From NCBI RefSeq assembly GCF_019457515.1, contig NZ_CP080421.1, positions 124,001 through 188,000 on the forward strand: a DNA stretch of 64,000 bases. The letters run 5' to 3'. This DNA is from Shewanella mesophila. Lineage in GTDB: Bacteria > Pseudomonadota > Gammaproteobacteria > Enterobacterales > Shewanellaceae. A program made the translations under genes and the position numbers. Positions 20,720 through 34,300 of the stretch are shown here, in pieces (the first letter of the stretch is position 1; every line of letters begins with the position of its first letter). The notes below the pieces were generated by a model, which ran no database searches, was not told the origin of the DNA, and worked only from the letters and a program-made list of their open reading frames with translations.

Positions 20720-23700
20720 ATGGTTTACTCCTATTCTGAAAAGAAGCGTATTCGCAAAGACTTTGGTAAGCGTCCACAAGTTTTGGATATCCCTTACCTA
20801 TTGTCAATCCAGTTGGACTCCTTTAAGAAGTTCACCGATCAAGATCCTACAGGCGAGCGTGGTTTAGAAGCCGCTTTCCGTAGCGTTTTTCCCATCAAGA
20901 GCTTTTCTGGCAATTCAGAGCTGCAATATGTCAGCTATAAGCTAGGCGAGCCAGTTTTTGATGTGAAAGAGTGTCAAATTCGCGGTGTTACGTACTCTGC
21001 GCCACTACGTGTTAAGTTACGTATGGTTCTGTATGACCGTGAAGCTGCGCCTGGCACAGTAAAAGATATTAAAGAACAAGAAGTCTATATGGGGGATATC
21101 CCTCTTATGACTGATAACGGTACCTTTGTTATCAATGGTACTGAGCGTGTTATCGTTTCACAGCTACATCGTAGCCCTGGTGTGTTCTTCGACCACGACC
21201 GTGGTAAGACCCACTCTTCTGGTAAGGTGCTTTATAACGCACGTATTATTCCTTACCGTGGTTCTTGGTTGGATTTTGAATTCGACCCTAAAGATGCACT
21301 ATTCGTACGTATTGACCGTCGTCGTAAACTTGCGGCTTCTATCATCCTACGTGCGCTAGATTACTCTACCCAAGATATTCTTGATCTGTTCTTTGAACGT
21401 GTTCAATACAAGATTAAGAAAGATACTTTGGTAATGGGTCTAGTTGCTGATCGCCTACGCGGTGAAACAGCAAGCTACGATATTAAAGATGCTGAAGGTA
21501 CTATCTTAGTTGAGAAAGGACGTCGCATTACTGCGCGTCATATTCGTCAACTTGAAAAGACTAATACTACAGAGCTTGAAGTACCAGTTGAGTACATCTC
21601 TGGTAAGATCGCGGCACAAGATTATATTGACCCAGATACGGGCGAAGTATTGGTTTCTGCTAACGCAGAGATCAGCCTAGAAGATCTTGCTAAGCTTTCA
21701 ATGGCCGGCATCAAAGAGATCGATACACTGTTTATCAACGAGCTTGATCACGGTGCATACATCTCTGACACATTGCGTATCGATTCTACAACTAACCGTC
21801 TAGAAGCGTTAGTTGAGATCTATCGTATGATGCGTCCTGGCGAGCCACCAACCAAAGATGCTGCAGAAGCATTATTCCAGAACTTGTTCTTCAGTGAAGA
21901 GCGTTATGATCTATCTAAAGTAGGTCGTATGAAGTTCAACCGTCGTCTAAGCATTGATGACGATGAAGGTACAGGCATTCTTACCAAAGAAGATATCGTT
22001 GCAGTAATGCAAAACATCATCAAGATCCGTAACGGTAATGATGAAGTCGATGATATCGATCACTTGGGTAACCGTCGTATCCGTAGTGTTGGCGAAATGG
22101 CTGAAAACCAGTTCCGTGTTGGTCTAGTTCGTGTAGAACGTGCCGTACGTGAGCGTTTAAGCCTTGGTGATCTTAATGAACTTATGCCTCAAGATCTGAT
22201 CAACGCTAAGCCTATTTCTGCTGCAGTGAAAGAGTTCTTCGGTTCTTCACAGCTGTCTCAGTTCATGGACCAAAACAACCCACTATCAGAAGTGACTCAT
22301 AAGCGCCGTATTTCGGCTCTTGGTCCTGGTGGTTTGACTCGTGAGCGTGCAGGTTTCGAAGTTCGAGACGTTCACCCAACTCACTACGGTCGTCTATGTC
22401 CAATTGAGACCCCTGAAGGTCCAAACATTGGTCTAATTAACTCGTTAGCAAGCTTTGCGCGTACTAACTCTTATGGTTTCCTTGAAACACCTTACCGTAA
22501 GGTAGTTGATGGTGTGATTACTGATCAGGTTGATTACTTGTCAGCAATCGAAGAAGGCCGTTACGTTATTGCACAGGCAAACATCGAGATTGATGCCGAT
22601 GGCCGTATGGTTGAAGAGCAGATTGCTTGTCGTCATAAGGGTGAATCTACCTTTATGCGCGCTGCCGACGTTCAATATATGGACGTATCGCCACAACAGA
22701 TCATCTCAGTTGCTGCGTCACTGATCCCATTCCTAGAACACGATGATGCTAACCGTGCATTGATGGGTGCGAACATGCAACGTCAAGCGGTTCCAACATT
22801 GCGCGCCGATAAGCCGCTTGTTGGTACTGGTATCGAACGTACGCTAGCGGTTGACTCAGGTGTTGTTGTTGCAGCTAAGCGTGGTGGTTATGTTGATTAC
22901 GTTGACGCTAGCCGCATTGTAGTTAAGGTAAACGAAGCAGAATTGACTCCAGGTGAAGCTGGTATCGATATCTACAACTTGACCAAATACACTCGTTCTA
23001 ACCAGAACACCTGTATTAACCAGCGTCCATGTTGCAGCGTTGGTGACCCAGTTGTTCGTGGTGACGTACTAGCCGATGGCCCATCTACCGATTTAGGTGA
23101 TTTGGCACTTGGTCAGAACATGCGTATCGCGTTCATGCCTTGGAACGGTTATAACTTCGAGGATTCGATCTTAATCTCTGAGCGCGTTGCGCAAGAGGAT
23201 CGTTTCACCACTATCCACATTCAAGAGCTTTCATGTATCGCTCGTGATACTAAGTTGGGTAGCGAAGAGATCACTGCTGATATTCCAAACGTAGGTGAGT
23301 CTGCGCTTTCTAAGCTAGATGAATCAGGTATCGTTTATATTGGTGCTGAAGTTAAGGGTGGCGACATCCTAGTGGGCAAAGTGACGCCTAAGGGTGAAAC
23401 ACAGCTGACTCCAGAAGAGAAGCTCTTGCGTGCTATCTTCGGTGAAAAAGCATCAGATGTTAAAGATAGCTCACTACGTGTACCTAACTCAGTTAAAGGT
23501 ACTATCATCGACGTTCAGGTATTTACCCGTGACGGCGTTGAGAAAGATAAGCGTGCGGTAGAAATCGAAGAGATGCATATCGCTCAGGCTAAGAAAGACC
23601 TAACTGAAGAATTTAAGATTCTTGAAGATGGTGTGATTGGCCGTGCTCGCAACCTATTACTAGGTGCTGGCTACACTGAAGTACAGCTTGATGCAATTCC

Positions 23701-24751
23701 ACGTTCACAGTTGTTAGTGCAAACTATCGACGATGAAACTAAGCAAACTGAACTAGAACAGTTAGCTGAGCAAGCGGAAGAGCTAAAAGCAGACTTCGAT
23801 AAGAAGTTCGAGATCAAACGTCGCAAGATCACCCAAGGTGATGACTTAGCACCTGGCGTACTTAAGATCGTTAAGGTTTACCTTGCGGTTAAGCGTACTA
23901 TCCAGCCTGGTGATAAGATGGCGGGTCGTCACGGTAACAAGGGTGTTATCTCTAAGATTAACCCTGTAGAAGATATGCCGTACGACGAAAATGGTAACCC
24001 AGTGGACATCGTATTGAACCCACTAGGTGTACCATCTCGTATGAACATCGGTCAGGTTCTTGAAGTGCATTTAGGCGCTGCAGCGAAAGGTATCGGTGAC
24101 AAGATCACTGCTATGCTAGAAGAGCAGCGTGAGCTTGCAGAGCTTCGTAATTACATCAAGCAAGTTTATGAACTTGGTGAAGACGTGCAGCAGCGCGTTG
24201 ATATCGATTCATTTACTGATGAAGAAGTTATTCGTCTTGCTAAGAACCTTAAAGGCGGTATTCCGACTGCGACTCCAGCATTCGATGGTGCAAAAGAGAA
24301 AGAAATTAAGGAGATGCTAGAATTAGCTGGTCTTCCTACTTCTGGACAGCGCACCTTGTTTGACGGTCGTACCGGTAACCAATTCGAACGTCCAGTAACC
24401 GTTGGTTACATGTACATGCTTAAACTTAACCACTTGGTTGACGATAAGATGCACGCGCGTTCAACAGGTTCTTACAGTCTTGTTACTCAGCAACCACTGG
24501 GCGGTAAAGCTCAGTTTGGTGGTCAGCGTTTCGGTGAGATGGAAGTGTGGGCACTTGAAGCATACGGTGCCGCTTACACTCTACAAGAGATGCTTACTGT
24601 TAAGTCAGATGATGTTAACGGTCGTACTCAGATGTATAAGAACATCGTCGACGGTAACCATCAGATGCAGCCAGGTATGCCTGAGTCCTTCAACGTATTG
24701 CTGAAGGAGATCCGTTCACTCGGTATTAATATCGAGTTGGATCAACAGTAA
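20720..24751 (+). CDS. rpoB: RNA polymerase subunit beta
   Basis: Catalytic core subunit, 1343 aa (E. coli 1342). The start at ATG 20720 ([19 protein letters not shown]) is chosen because homologues begin there; an upstream in-frame start at 20657 would add 21 unsupported residues. The rifampicin pocket reads [20 protein letters not shown], the sensitive wild-type form. The active-centre lysines lie in [12 protein letters not shown]. It is 81 bp ahead of rpoC. Confidence 0.98.
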   Translation: MVYSYSEKKRIRKDFGKRPQVLDIPYLLSIQLDSFKKFTDQDPTGERGLEAAFRSVFPIKSFSGNSELQYVSYKLGEPVFDVKECQIRGVTYSAPLRVKLRMVLYDREAAPGTVKDIKEQEVYMGDIPLMTDNGTFVINGTERVIVSQLHRSPGVFFDHDRGKTHSSGKVLYNARIIPYRGSWLDFEFDPKDALFVRIDRRRKLAASIILRALDYSTQDILDLFFERVQYKIKKDTLVMGLVADRLRGETASYDIKDAEGTILVEKGRRITARHIRQLEKTNTTELEVPVEYISGKIAAQDYIDPDTGEVLVSANAEISLEDLAKLSMAGIKEIDTLFINELDHGAYISDTLRIDSTTNRLEALVEIYRMMRPGEPPTKDAAEALFQNLFFSEERYDLSKVGRMKFNRRLSIDDDEGTGILTKEDIVAVMQNIIKIRNGNDEVDDIDHLGNRRIRSVGEMAENQFRVGLVRVERAVRERLSLGDLNELMPQDLINAKPISAAVKEFFGSSQLSQFMDQNNPLSEVTHKRRISALGPGGLTRERAGFEVRDVHPTHYGRLCPIETPEGPNIGLINSLASFARTNSYGFLETPYRKVVDGVITDQVDYLSAIEEGRYVIAQANIEIDADGRMVEEQIACRHKGESTFMRAADVQYMDVSPQQIISVAASLIPFLEHDDANRALMGANMQRQAVPTLRADKPLVGTGIERTLAVDSGVVVAAKRGGYVDYVDASRIVVKVNEAELTPGEAGIDIYNLTKYTRSNQNTCINQRPCCSVGDPVVRGDVLADGPSTDLGDLALGQNMRIAFMPWNGYNFEDSILISERVAQEDRFTTIHIQELSCIARDTKLGSEEITADIPNVGESALSKLDESGIVYIGAEVKGGDILVGKVTPKGETQLTPEEKLLRAIFGEKASDVKDSSLRVPNSVKGTIIDVQVFTRDGVEKDKRAVEIEEMHIAQAKKDLTEEFKILEDGVIGRARNLLLGAGYTEVQLDAIPRSQLLVQTIDDETKQTELEQLAEQAEELKADFDKKFEIKRRKITQGDDLAPGVLKIVKVYLAVKRTIQPGDKMAGRHGNKGVISKINPVEDMPYDENGNPVDIVLNPLGVPSRMNIGQVLEVHLGAAAKGIGDKITAMLEEQRELAELRNYIKQVYELGEDVQQRVDIDSFTDEEVIRLAKNLKGGIPTATPAFDGAKEKEIKEMLELAGLPTSGQRTLFDGRTGNQFERPVTVGYMYMLKLNHLVDDKMHARSTGSYSLVTQQPLGGKAQFGGQRFGEMEVWALEAYGAAYTLQEMLTVKSDDVNGRTQMYKNIVDGNHQMQPGMPESFNVLLKEIRSLGINIELDQQ

Positions 24752-24832
24752 GACTAAGGCACGCCAAAGTTTGGCAATAAACGGTGCTCTGCGTGAGCGG
24801 AGCACCCGGTTTAACTCCTTCAGGAGAGAAAC

Positions 24833-27800
24833 GTGAAAGACTTATTAAAGTTTCTGAAACAGCAAAGCAAGACTGAAGAATTTGAAGGGATCAAGATCGG
24901 CCTAGCGTCGCCAGATCTCATCCGCTCTTGGTCATTTGGTGAAGTTAAGAAGCCAGAAACCATTAACTACCGTACTTTCAAACCTGAACGTGAAGGTTTG
25001 TTCTGTGCGCGTATTTTTGGTCCAGTAAAAGACTACGAATGTTTATGCGGTAAGTATAAGCGTCTTAAGCACCGTGGTGTGATCTGTGAAAAGTGTGGTG
25101 TAGAAGTTACCCAGACTAAAGTACGTCGTGAGCGTATGGGTCACATCGATCTAGCAAGCCCAGTGGCACACATTTGGTTCTTGAAATCATTGCCGTCCCG
25201 TATCGGTTTGATGCTAGATATGACTCTGCGTGATATCGAACGTGTACTTTACTTCGAATCATTTGTGGTGATCGAGCCTGGCATGACCAGCCTTGAACGC
25301 GGCCAGATGCTGACTGAAGAAAACTACCTCGACGCACTCGAAGAGTACGGTGATGAGTTCGAAGCCAAGATGGGTGCTGAAGCAGTTCTAGAATTGCTAC
25401 GTGCTATCGATCTTGAGAAAGAGATTGAGATGATGCGCGAAGAGTTGCCATCGATCAACTCTGAGACTCGTCGTAAGAAGATCACTAAGCGTCTTAAGCT
25501 CATTGAAGCTTTCTTCACTTCAGGCAACAAGCCAGAGTGGATGATTCTCAAGGTGCTACCGGTTCTGCCACCTGATCTACGTCCTCTAGTTCCACTAGAT
25601 GGCGGTCGTTTCGCTACGTCTGATTTGAACGACCTTTATCGTCGTGTGATCAACCGTAACAACCGTCTAAAGCGTCTGTTAGATCTAGCTGCTCCAGATA
25701 TCATCGTACGCAACGAAAAGCGTATGTTGCAAGAGTCTGTCGATGCGCTACTAGATAATGGTCGTCGTGGTCGTGCTATTACGGGTTCTAACAAGCGTCC
25801 GCTTAAATCTTTGGCCGATATGATCAAAGGTAAGCAAGGTCGTTTCCGTCAGAACTTGCTAGGTAAGCGTGTTGACTATTCTGGTCGTTCGGTAATTACC
25901 GTTGGTCCTACTCTGCGTCTACACCAGTGTGGTCTTCCTAAGAAGATGGCACTCGAGCTATTTAAGCCATTCATCTATGGTAAGTTAGAAGGTCGTGGCC
26001 TAGCTACCACTATCAAAGCTGCTAAGAAGATGGTTGAACGCGAAGTACCTGAAGTATGGGACGTTCTTGATGACGTGATCCGCGAACATCCAGTGATGCT
26101 TAACCGTGCACCAACACTGCACAGATTGGGTATCCAGGCGTTCGAACCTGTCCTTATTGAAGGTAAAGCGATTCAGCTACACCCACTCGTTTGTGCGGCA
26201 TACAACGCCGACTTCGATGGTGACCAAATGGCTGTTCACGTGCCGCTAACGCTTGAAGCGCAGCTAGAAGCACGTTCACTAATGATGTCTACTAACAACA
26301 TCCTTTCACCTGCAAACGGTGAGCCGGTGATCACACCGTCACAGGACGTTGTATTGGGTCTTTACTACACCAGCCGCGAACGTGTTAACGGTTTAGGTGA
26401 AGGTATGGCGTTCGAATCTGTTGCAGAAGTTGAAAAAGCTTACCGCACAGGTTGTGCCGAACTACATGCTCGCGTAAAGGTTCGTATTACAGAGACAACA
26501 ATAGCTGATGATGGCGAACGTACCGAAGGCCGTCGTATCGTAGATACTACTGTGGGTCGCGCACTATTATCTCAGATTCTGCCAAAAGGCTTATCTTATG
26601 ATTTGGTTAACCAAAACATGGGTAAGAAGCAGATCTCTAAGCTATTGAACACTTGTTACCGTCAACTAGGTCTTAAAGATACGGTTATCTTTGCTGACCA
26701 ATTGATGTATACCGGTTTCCACTTCGCGACAGTATCGGGTGCCTCTGTGGGTATCAACGATATGGTTATTCCTGATGAGAAGTACACGCTTGTAGCAGAT
26801 GCTGAAGCTGAAGTACTTGAGATTCAAGAACAGTTCCAGTCGGGTCTAGTTACTGCCGGTGAGCGTTACAACAAAGTCATCGATATCTGGGCAAGTGCGA
26901 ACGAAAAAGTTTCTAAAGCGATGATGGATAACCTGTCTACAGAGACAGTGATTAACCGTGATGGTGAAGAAGAAACTCAAGCATCGTTCAACAGCATCTA
27001 CATGATGGCCGACTCGGGCGCTCGTGGTAGTGCTGCACAGATTCGTCAGCTAGCGGGTATGCGTGGTCTGATGGCTAAGCCAGATGGCTCAATCATCGAA
27101 ACTCCAATTACGGCTAACTTCCGTGAAGGTCTAAACGTACTACAGTACTTTATCTCTACTCACGGTGCGCGTAAGGGTCTAGCGGATACGGCACTTAAGA
27201 CAGCGAACTCGGGTTACCTGACTCGTCGTCTAGTTGACGTTGCTCAAGATTTGGTTGTTATCGAAGACGATTGTGGTACTCACGAAGGTCTAACAATGAA
27301 GCCACTTATTGAAGGTGGTGATGTTGTTGAGCCATTACGTGAGCGCGTACTTGGTCGTGTGGTTGCAGAAGACGTTTACTACCCAGGTACTGAAGACGTT
27401 CTTGCTCCACGTAACACCCTGCTTGATGAAGCATGGTGTGACACCTTAGAAGAGCATTCAATCGATGAAGTGATTGTACGTTCTGTTATCAGCTGTGACA
27501 CAGACTTTGGTGTGTGTGCTGCCTGTTATGGTCGTGATTTGGCTCGTGGTCATATTATCAACCAAGGTGAAGCTATCGGTGTTGTTGCCGCTCAGTCAAT
27601 TGGTGAGCCAGGTACACAGCTTACGATGCGTACGTTCCACATCGGTGGTGCGGCATCTCGAGCTTCTGCTGAAAACAACGTCCAAGTTAAGAATGCCGGT
27701 AACCTTAAACTGCACAACGCTAAGCATGTTAAAAACAGCGAAGGCAAGTTGGTTATCGTATCGCGTTCATCTGAGCTTGCAGTAATTGATGAGCTTGGTC

Positions 27801-29050
27801 GTGAGAAAGAGCGTTACAAGGTACCTTACGGTACGATCCTAGAGAAACTAGAAGATGCGACAGTTAACGCTGGCGACATCATTGCTAACTGGGATCCGCA
27901 TACTCACCCAATCATCTCTGAAGTTGCGGGTAGCATCAAGTTCGTTGATATGATTGATGGTGTCACTATGACACGTCAAACAGATGAACTAACGGGTCTA
28001 TCTTCAATCGTTGTCTTAGATGTTGGTCAACGTCCTTCTGCTGGTAAAGAGATGCGTCCTGCGATTCGTCTAGTGGGTGCCGATGGCAACGACTTGATGA
28101 TCCCTGGTACTGAAGTACCAGCGCAATACTTCTTACCAGGTAAGGCGATTGTAAACCAAGACGATAATGCACCAATTAACGTTGGTGACGCCTTAGCACG
28201 TATTCCACAAGAATCGTCTAAGACTCGCGATATTACCGGTGGTCTGCCACGGGTTGCTGACTTATTCGAAGCGCGTAAGCCAAAAGAACCAGCAATTCTT
28301 GCTGAGTACTCAGGTACTATTTCGTTTGGTAAAGAAACCAAAGGTAAGCGTCGTCTCGTGATCACGCCTAACGATGGTGGTAAGCCGTACGAAGAGATGA
28401 TTCCTAAGTGGCGTAACCTAAACGTGTTCGAAGGTGAAAAAGTCGAACGTGGTGAAGTTATTGCTGATGGTGCAGAAGCTGCGCACGACATTCTACGTCT
28501 ACGAGGTATTCACAAGGTAGCTAACTATATTGTTAATGAAGTCCAAGACGTTTACCGTCTACAGGGCGTAAAAATTAACGATAAGCATATCGAAGTGATT
28601 ATTCGTCAGATGCTGCGTAAGTGTGAGATCACTGAAGCGGGCGATAGTGATTTCTTACCTGGTGAGCAAGTGGAAGTGTCTCGCGTTAAGATCGCTAACC
28701 GCGAACTTGAAGCGCAAGGCAAAGCACCTGCTAAGTTCGAACGTGAACTATTGGGTATCACTAAAGCGTCTTTGGCGACCGAGTCATTTATCTCAGCGGC
28801 ATCGTTCCAGGAAACTACACGCGTATTGACCGAAGCTGCCGTTGGCGGTAAGAGCGATAAGCTACGTGGTCTGAAAGAGAACGTTATCGTAGGTCGTTTG
28901 ATCCCTGCGGGTACTGGTTATGCGTATCACCAGAAACGCAACCAAGCTAGTGCTAAGAAAGGTCAGACTGAAGAAGCACCAACTATTAGTGCAAGTGAAG
29001 CTGAGCAAAACTTAGCAGATCTACTAAATCTAGCGGGCAGTGCTGAGTAA
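24833..29050 (+). CDS. rpoC: RNA polymerase subunit beta'
   Basis: Catalytic subunit carrying the active-site metal. It is 1405 aa (E. coli 1407) with a GTG start preceded by CAGGAGAG. The N-terminal zinc ribbon is [19 protein letters not shown] (about 70-88). The catalytic Asp triad is in NADFDGDQM, the trigger-loop region includes [18 protein letters not shown], and the second zinc site lies around [13 protein letters not shown]. It is the last gene of the operon before a strong terminator. Confidence 0.98.
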   Translation: MKDLLKFLKQQSKTEEFEGIKIGLASPDLIRSWSFGEVKKPETINYRTFKPEREGLFCARIFGPVKDYECLCGKYKRLKHRGVICEKCGVEVTQTKVRRERMGHIDLASPVAHIWFLKSLPSRIGLMLDMTLRDIERVLYFESFVVIEPGMTSLERGQMLTEENYLDALEEYGDEFEAKMGAEAVLELLRAIDLEKEIEMMREELPSINSETRRKKITKRLKLIEAFFTSGNKPEWMILKVLPVLPPDLRPLVPLDGGRFATSDLNDLYRRVINRNNRLKRLLDLAAPDIIVRNEKRMLQESVDALLDNGRRGRAITGSNKRPLKSLADMIKGKQGRFRQNLLGKRVDYSGRSVITVGPTLRLHQCGLPKKMALELFKPFIYGKLEGRGLATTIKAAKKMVEREVPEVWDVLDDVIREHPVMLNRAPTLHRLGIQAFEPVLIEGKAIQLHPLVCAAYNADFDGDQMAVHVPLTLEAQLEARSLMMSTNNILSPANGEPVITPSQDVVLGLYYTSRERVNGLGEGMAFESVAEVEKAYRTGCAELHARVKVRITETTIADDGERTEGRRIVDTTVGRALLSQILPKGLSYDLVNQNMGKKQISKLLNTCYRQLGLKDTVIFADQLMYTGFHFATVSGASVGINDMVIPDEKYTLVADAEAEVLEIQEQFQSGLVTAGERYNKVIDIWASANEKVSKAMMDNLSTETVINRDGEEETQASFNSIYMMADSGARGSAAQIRQLAGMRGLMAKPDGSIIETPITANFREGLNVLQYFISTHGARKGLADTALKTANSGYLTRRLVDVAQDLVVIEDDCGTHEGLTMKPLIEGGDVVEPLRERVLGRVVAEDVYYPGTEDVLAPRNTLLDEAWCDTLEEHSIDEVIVRSVISCDTDFGVCAACYGRDLARGHIINQGEAIGVVAAQSIGEPGTQLTMRTFHIGGAASRASAENNVQVKNAGNLKLHNAKHVKNSEGKLVIVSRSSELAVIDELGREKERYKVPYGTILEKLEDATVNAGDIIANWDPHTHPIISEVAGSIKFVDMIDGVTMTRQTDELTGLSSIVVLDVGQRPSAGKEMRPAIRLVGADGNDLMIPGTEVPAQYFLPGKAIVNQDDNAPINVGDALARIPQESSKTRDITGGLPRVADLFEARKPKEPAILAEYSGTISFGKETKGKRRLVITPNDGGKPYEEMIPKWRNLNVFEGEKVERGEVIADGAEAAHDILRLRGIHKVANYIVNEVQDVYRLQGVKINDKHIEVIIRQMLRKCEITEAGDSDFLPGEQVEVSRVKIANRELEAQGKAPAKFERELLGITKASLATESFISAASFQETTRVLTEAAVGGKSDKLRGLKENVIVGRLIPAGTGYAYHQKRNQASAKKGQTEEAPTISASEAEQNLADLLNLAGSAE

Positions 29051-29077
29051 TTAGCGCTTAAACGTAAATAGATTGTA

Positions 29078-29106
29078 AAAAAGGCACCTTTGGGTGCCTT
29101 TTTTTA
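29078..29106 (+). terminator. rpoBC terminator
   Basis: GGCACC-TTTG-GGTGCC flanked by A and T runs, 30 bp after the rpoC stop codon. Confidence 0.9.
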
Positions 29107-29135
29107 CTTTAATTGAGTAAAAAGTTGGCTATTTC

Positions 29136-29164
29136 TTGACAGAAACACCAGACACTTCTAAAAT
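29136..29164 (+). promoter_or_regulatory. str operon promoter
   Basis: TTGACA, 17-bp spacer, TAAAAT, followed by a GCG-containing discriminator, 75 bp upstream of rpsL. Confidence 0.8.
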
Positions 29165-29239
29165 TTCGCGTCCCACACCTGTGGGATATAGATTTTTCAC
29201 ACCTTACTGTTGAGTTTATCAACTGATTCGGAGCTATAC

Positions 29240-29614
29240 ATGGCAACTGTAAACCAGTTGGTACGTAAGCCTCGCTCGCCTAAAGTCATCAAGACTGCCG
29301 TGCCAGCGTTGAATGCGTGTCCACAAAAACGTGGTGTTTGTACTCGCGTATACACAACCACACCAAAAAAACCTAACTCTGCACTACGTAAAGTAGCTCG
29401 TGTGCGTCTAACTAACGGTTTCGAAGTAACTTCGTACATCGGCGGTGAAGGCCATAACCTGCAGGAGCACAGCGTGATTCTAATCCGTGGTGGTCGTGTT
29501 AAAGACTTACCTGGTGTTCGTTATCACACTGTTCGTGGCGCATTAGACTGTGCTGGTGTTAGTGAGCGTCGTCAAGGACGTTCTAAGTACGGAGCTAAGC
29601 GTCCTAAGTCTTAA
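29240..29614 (+). CDS. rpsL: 30S ribosomal protein S12
   Basis: Decoding-centre protein, 124 aa as in E. coli. [13 protein letters not shown] carries the lysine that is substituted in streptomycin-resistant mutants, and [13 protein letters not shown] carries the second such site; both look wild type. The start at ATG 29240 (MATVNQL) is preceded by GGAG; an upstream in-frame start would add 10 residues not seen in the family. Confidence 0.97.
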   Translation: MATVNQLVRKPRSPKVIKTAVPALNACPQKRGVCTRVYTTTPKKPNSALRKVARVRLTNGFEVTSYIGGEGHNLQEHSVILIRGGRVKDLPGVRYHTVRGALDCAGVSERRQGRSKYGAKRPKS

Positions 29615-29693
29615 CGTTTTCCGTTAAGTAAGGCCAAGCTAGATTATTTGAGATTCCAGTTTTGGGGTCCCTGAAGCATACGGAGAAATTGTT

Positions 29694-30164
29694 ATGCCAA
29701 GACGTCGCGTTGTAGGACAACGTAAAATCCTACCAGATCCAAAATTTCATAGTGAGTTGTTGGCTAAGTTCATCAACGTCATTATGCAGGACGGCAAAAA
29801 GTCGACTGCAGAAAAAATTATCTACAAGGCACTAGATGTTGTCGCTGAAAAGAAAAGCGAAGATCATCTAACTATCCTTGAAGCAGCCCTGGACAATGTA
29901 CGTCCAACTGTCGAGGTTAAATCTCGTCGTGTTGGTGGTTCTACTTACCAGGTACCATGTGAGGTTCGTCCAGTGCGTCGTAACGCACTAGCGATGCGCT
30001 GGTTAGTTGAAGCTGCGCGTAAGCGTGGTGAAAAATCTATGGCTCTACGTCTAGCAGGTGAAATGCTAGATGCTTCTGAAAATAAAGGAACTGCTGTTAA
30101 GAAGCGCGAAGACGTGCATCGTATGGCAGAAGCGAACAAAGCATTCGCTCATTACCGCTGGTAA
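29694..30164 (+). CDS. rpsG: 30S ribosomal protein S7
   Basis: Primary 16S-binding protein that nucleates assembly of the 30S head and lies near the E site. It is 156 aa. It contains the family segment [17 protein letters not shown] at the start and the C-terminal [13 protein letters not shown]. In E. coli S7 represses the str operon by binding the rpsL-rpsG gap, which here is 79 bp. Confidence 0.97.
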   Translation: MPRRRVVGQRKILPDPKFHSELLAKFINVIMQDGKKSTAEKIIYKALDVVAEKKSEDHLTILEAALDNVRPTVEVKSRRVGGSTYQVPCEVRPVRRNALAMRWLVEAARKRGEKSMALRLAGEMLDASENKGTAVKKREDVHRMAEANKAFAHYRW

Positions 30165-30170
30165 TCTTTT

Positions 30171-30224
30171 GGTGCAGGCTTTTGCCTGCACCATGTTTTA
30201 CATGACTAAGGTGATTACCTTAGT
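30171..30224 (+). promoter_or_regulatory. Double hairpin between rpsG and fusA
   Basis: GGTGCAGGC-TTTT-GCCTGCACC (30171-30192) and ACTAAGGT-GATT-ACCTTAGT (30205-30224) are two perfect hairpins in a row, filling most of the 76-bp gap. Neither has a T tract, so RNA processing or control of fusA translation is more likely than termination. Confidence 0.55.
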
Positions 30225-30240
30225 AAAGAGGGTTTAAATC

Positions 30241-32337
30241 GTGGCTCGTACAACTCCAATTGAGCGCTACCGTAACATCGGTATCTGTGCTCACGTTGAC
30301 GCAGGAAAAACCACAACTACAGAACGAGTACTGTTCTATACCGGTATGTCTCATAAGATCGGTGAAGTTCATGATGGTGCAGCCACCATGGATTGGATGG
30401 AACAGGAGCAGGAGCGTGGTATTACTATCACATCCGCAGCTACCACTACATTCTGGCGCGGTATGGAAGCACAGTTTACTGAGCACCGTATCAACATCAT
30501 CGATACCCCTGGCCACGTTGACTTCACTATTGAAGTTGAACGTTCGCTACGTGTTCTTGATGGCGCAGTTGTCGTTTTCTGTGGTTCATCTGGTGTTGAA
30601 CCACAGTCAGAAACTGTCTGGCGTCAAGCGGACAAGTATCATGTGCCGCGCTTAGTGTTCGTCAACAAGATGGACCGCGCAGGTGCAGACTTTGACCGTG
30701 TCGTGAAGCAGATACGTAACCGTCTGGGAGCGACTTGTGTGCCGATTCAAATGAATATTGGTGCAGAAGAAGAGTTTAGCGGTGTAGTCGATCTGATCAA
30801 GATGAAGGCCATTAATTGGAATGAAGCTGATCAGGGTATGACTTTCACTTATGAAGAGATTCCTGCGGATCTAGTCGATAAGGCTAGCTCAATGCGTGAA
30901 TTCCTCGTTGAGAGTGCGGCTGAAGCCTCAGAAGAACTGATGGACAAGTACCTAGAAGGTGGCGAGTTATCAGAAGAAGAGATTAAAGCAGCATTACGTA
31001 AACGTACTCTAGCTAATGAGATCGTTTTAGCGACCTGTGGTTCTGCGTTTAAGAACAAAGGTGTGCAAGCGGTCCTCGATGCTGTTGTTGATTATTTACC
31101 ATCGCCAGTCGAAGTTCCTGCTATTAAGGGCATCGACGACAAAGAGCAGGAAGTTGAGCGTCCAGCGGACGACAACGCACCTTTCTCAGCGTTGGCATTT
31201 AAGATTGCAACAGACCCATTTGTTGGAACACTGACCTTTATGCGTGTTTATTCAGGCGTATTGGAAACAGGTTCTGGCGTATATAACTCGGTCAAACAGA
31301 AACGTGAGCGCATTGGTCGTATGGTGCAGATGCATGCAAACGATCGTAATGAGATCAAAGAGGTTCGCGCTGGAGACATCGCAGCTGCTATTGGTCTAAA
31401 AGATGTCACCACTGGTGACACGCTCTGTGATATTGACCATAAAGTTATTCTCGAACGTATGGAGTTTCCTGAGCCCGTTATCACGATCGCTGTGGAACCT
31501 AGATCTCAAGCTGACCAAGATAAAATGGGGATTGCGCTGCAAAAGCTTGCGGCAGAAGATCCATCATTCCGCGTTGAAACCAACGAAGAATCTGGTCAAA
31601 CCCTGATTTCAGGCATGGGTGAGTTACACTTAGACATCATCGTCGACCGTATGCGTCGCGAATTTAGTGTCGAGTGTAATGTTGGTAAGCCACAAGTAGC
31701 GTACCGTGAGACTATTCGCTCTAGTGTAGAAGTTGAAGGTAAGTTCGTACGCCAATCAGGTGGCCGAGGTCAATTCGGTCATGTGTGGTTAAAGCTAGAA
31801 CCTCAAGAAGAAGGTTTTGGTTACGAATTTGTCAACGAGATTGTTGGTGGTGTTATTCCAAGAGAATACATACCTGCAGTAGATAAAGGTATCCAAGAAC
31901 AGATGAAGAATGGCGTACTCGCTGGCTTCCCTGTATTGGATGTTAAAGTCACTCTGTTTGATGGCTCATATCATGATGTCGATTCAAACGAGATGGCGTT
32001 TAAAGTCGCTGGCTCCATGGGCTTCAAGAAGGGCGCTCTCGAAGCAGACCCTGCGTTGCTTGAACCTTGTATGAAGGTTGAAGTAACCACTCCTGAAGAC
32101 TATATGGGCGATGTAGTAGGTGATTTAAATAGACGACGCGGCTTGATTGAAGGAATGGACGACGGCATTGGCGGCGTTAAACTTGTTCATGCTGTAGTAC
32201 CTTTATCTGAAATGTTTGGTTACGCAACAGACTTGCGTAGTGCGACTCAAGGTCGTGCTTCATACTCTATGGAGTTTTTGAAGTACTCTGATGCACCACA
32301 GAATGTTGCTAAATCCGTTATAGATGCGCGCGGATAA
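30241..32337 (+). CDS. fusA: Elongation factor G
   Basis: Translocation GTPase, 698 aa (E. coli 704), GTG start. G-domain motifs are [12 protein letters not shown] (about 15-26), DTPGHVDF and NKMD; the domain IV tip region contains [11 protein letters not shown]. It is the third gene of the str operon, followed by the second tuf gene after 79 bp. Confidence 0.97.
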   Translation: MARTTPIERYRNIGICAHVDAGKTTTTERVLFYTGMSHKIGEVHDGAATMDWMEQEQERGITITSAATTTFWRGMEAQFTEHRINIIDTPGHVDFTIEVERSLRVLDGAVVVFCGSSGVEPQSETVWRQADKYHVPRLVFVNKMDRAGADFDRVVKQIRNRLGATCVPIQMNIGAEEEFSGVVDLIKMKAINWNEADQGMTFTYEEIPADLVDKASSMREFLVESAAEASEELMDKYLEGGELSEEEIKAALRKRTLANEIVLATCGSAFKNKGVQAVLDAVVDYLPSPVEVPAIKGIDDKEQEVERPADDNAPFSALAFKIATDPFVGTLTFMRVYSGVLETGSGVYNSVKQKRERIGRMVQMHANDRNEIKEVRAGDIAAAIGLKDVTTGDTLCDIDHKVILERMEFPEPVITIAVEPRSQADQDKMGIALQKLAAEDPSFRVETNEESGQTLISGMGELHLDIIVDRMRREFSVECNVGKPQVAYRETIRSSVEVEGKFVRQSGGRGQFGHVWLKLEPQEEGFGYEFVNEIVGGVIPREYIPAVDKGIQEQMKNGVLAGFPVLDVKVTLFDGSYHDVDSNEMAFKVAGSMGFKKGALEADPALLEPCMKVEVTTPEDYMGDVVGDLNRRRGLIEGMDDGIGGVKLVHAVVPLSEMFGYATDLRSATQGRASYSMEFLKYSDAPQNVAKSVIDARG

Positions 32338-32416
32338 GCGTAGATTAGTCTATAACTCATATTGAATGCTATTGCTCAGCAACGCTGAGCATTTTCTGAA
32401 AAGAAAGGAATATATC

Positions 32417-33601
32417 GTGGCTAAAGAAAAATTTGAACGTAGTAAACCCCATGTTAACGTTGGTACCATCGGTCACGTTGACCATGGTAAAACAACTCTA
32501 ACAGCAGCTATCTCAGCTGTATTGGCTAAGACTCACGGTGGTGAAGTTAAGAACTTTGCTCAAATCGATAACGCTCCAGAAGAGCGTGAGCGTGGTATTA
32601 CAATTAATACTTCTCACATCGAATATGACACACCAACACGTCACTACGCACACGTAGACTGTCCAGGTCACGCGGATTATGTTAAAAACATGATCACTGG
32701 TGCAGCACAGATGGACGGCGCTATCCTAGTAGTAGCTTCTACAGATGGTCCAATGCCACAAACTCGTGAGCACATCCTGCTTTCACGTCAGGTTGGCGTA
32801 CCATTCATCATCGTATTCATGAACAAGTGTGACATGGTTGATGACGAAGAGCTTCTAGAGCTAGTAGAAATGGAAGTTCGTGAACTTCTATCTGAATATG
32901 ACTTCCCAGGTGATGACCTACCAGTTATCCAAGGTTCTGCGCTTAAAGCCCTTGAAGGCGAGCCAGAGTGGGAAGCTAAGATTCTTGAACTAGCTGACGC
33001 TCTAGATACTTATATCCCAGAGCCAGAGCGTGCAATCGACGGTGCCTTCATTCTACCAATCGAAGACGTATTCTCAATTTCAGGCCGTGGTACAGTAGTA
33101 ACTGGTCGTGTTGAGCGTGGTATCGTACGCGTAGGTGACGAAGTAGAAATCGTTGGTATCAAAGATACGACTAAGACTACTTGTACTGGTGTTGAAATGT
33201 TCCGTAAGCTGCTTGACGAAGGTCGTGCAGGTGAGAACTGTGGTGTACTACTACGTGGTACTAAGCGTGACGAAGTTGAGCGTGGTCAAGTATTGGCTAA
33301 GCCTGGTTCAATCACTCCACACACTACTTTCAAGTCAGAAATCTATGTTCTGTCTAAAGAAGAAGGTGGACGTCACACTCCATTCTTCAAAGGCTACCGT
33401 CCACAGTTCTACTTCCGTACAACTGACGTAACCGGTACTATCGAATTGCCAGAAGGCGTAGAGATGGTAATGCCTGGTGACAACGTAGCAATGACTGTAA
33501 CGCTAATCTGCCCAATCGCGATGGACGAAGGTTTACGCTTCGCAATCCGTGAAGGTGGTCGTACAGTTGGTGCTGGTGTTGTTGCAGAGATCGTAGCTTA
33601 A
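32417..33601 (+). CDS. tufA: Elongation factor Tu, copy 2 (str operon)
   Basis: 394 aa, protein identical to the copy at 15630-16814. The start is GTG at 32417 after AAAGGAA; an upstream in-frame ATG at 32366 is rejected because no EF-Tu has such an extension. Silent differences from copy 1 are concentrated between codons 9 and 18 (six changes); only a handful are scattered later. This fits ongoing gene conversion. Confidence 0.97.
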   Translation: MAKEKFERSKPHVNVGTIGHVDHGKTTLTAAISAVLAKTHGGEVKNFAQIDNAPEERERGITINTSHIEYDTPTRHYAHVDCPGHADYVKNMITGAAQMDGAILVVASTDGPMPQTREHILLSRQVGVPFIIVFMNKCDMVDDEELLELVEMEVRELLSEYDFPGDDLPVIQGSALKALEGEPEWEAKILELADALDTYIPEPERAIDGAFILPIEDVFSISGRGTVVTGRVERGIVRVGDEVEIVGIKDTTKTTCTGVEMFRKLLDEGRAGENCGVLLRGTKRDEVERGQVLAKPGSITPHTTFKSEIYVLSKEEGGRHTPFFKGYRPQFYFRTTDVTGTIELPEGVEMVMPGDNVAMTVTLICPIAMDEGLRFAIREGGRTVGAGVVAEIVA

Positions 33602-33626
33602 TCGCGACGAGTCTTAACAGACACTG

Positions 33627-33653
33627 AAAAAGGCAGCTTAGGCTGCCTTTTTT
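33627..33653 (+). terminator. str operon terminator
   Basis: GGCAGC-TTAG-GCTGCC with A and T runs, the same sequence as after the first tuf gene. Confidence 0.9.
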
Positions 33654-33763
33654 GTTGCCTGTAATTTGCTAAATAGTAGGACTAGCTTTTCTGATCTGAA
33701 TGAGTATAATACTCGCCACTTAGACGGTTAGTAGACAAAGTGATGCTAATTCGTTCAGTGGGG

Positions 33764-33791
33764 TTGATCTCTAAGATTAGATCAGTATAAT
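33764..33791 (+). promoter_or_regulatory. S10 operon promoter
   Basis: TTGATC, 16-bp spacer, TATAAT, about 170 bp upstream of rpsJ. A second TATAAT at 33705-33710 lacks a good -35 and may be a further start. The leader downstream holds two simple hairpins (GTCGGCT-CTTGA-AGCCGAC and CGACTCC-GATTT-GGAGTCG) before the attenuator. Confidence 0.7.
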
Positions 33792-33882
33792 ACCCCCTCG
33801 CCTTAACCATTAGGCGAAAGATTGTCGGCTCTTGAAGCCGACGTAAAATAATACAGCGACTCCGATTTGGAGTCGAACGGTT

Positions 33883-33934
33883 AAATCATCTCGCTCTGCT
33901 TTTCCATTAGGAAGAAGCTAGAGGGTGATTTTTT
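33883..33934 (+). terminator. S10 leader attenuator hairpin (L4-type control)
   Basis: A long imperfect hairpin runs from AATCATCTCGCTCTGC to GCTAGAGGGTGATT and is followed by six T, just ahead of the rpsJ ribosome site. It corresponds in position and shape to the hairpin at which L4 causes termination in the E. coli S10 leader. Confidence 0.75.
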
Positions 33935-33949
33935 ATGTGTCCATTTTAG

Positions 33950-34273
<324 letters not shown>

Positions 34274-34300
34274 TTGAGATCCTTAGAAGAGGTTTGAGAG

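Noticed and set aside
28027..28491. 154-codon open frame antisense to rpoC, and similar long antisense frames in rpoB, tuf and ccmF
   Set aside because: Typical shadows caused by biased codon use of highly expressed genes; no start signals or families.
32366..32416. 17-codon N-terminal extension of the second EF-Tu
   Set aside because: Not present in EF-Tu; GTG 32417 with AAAGGAA upstream gives exactly the standard 394 aa.
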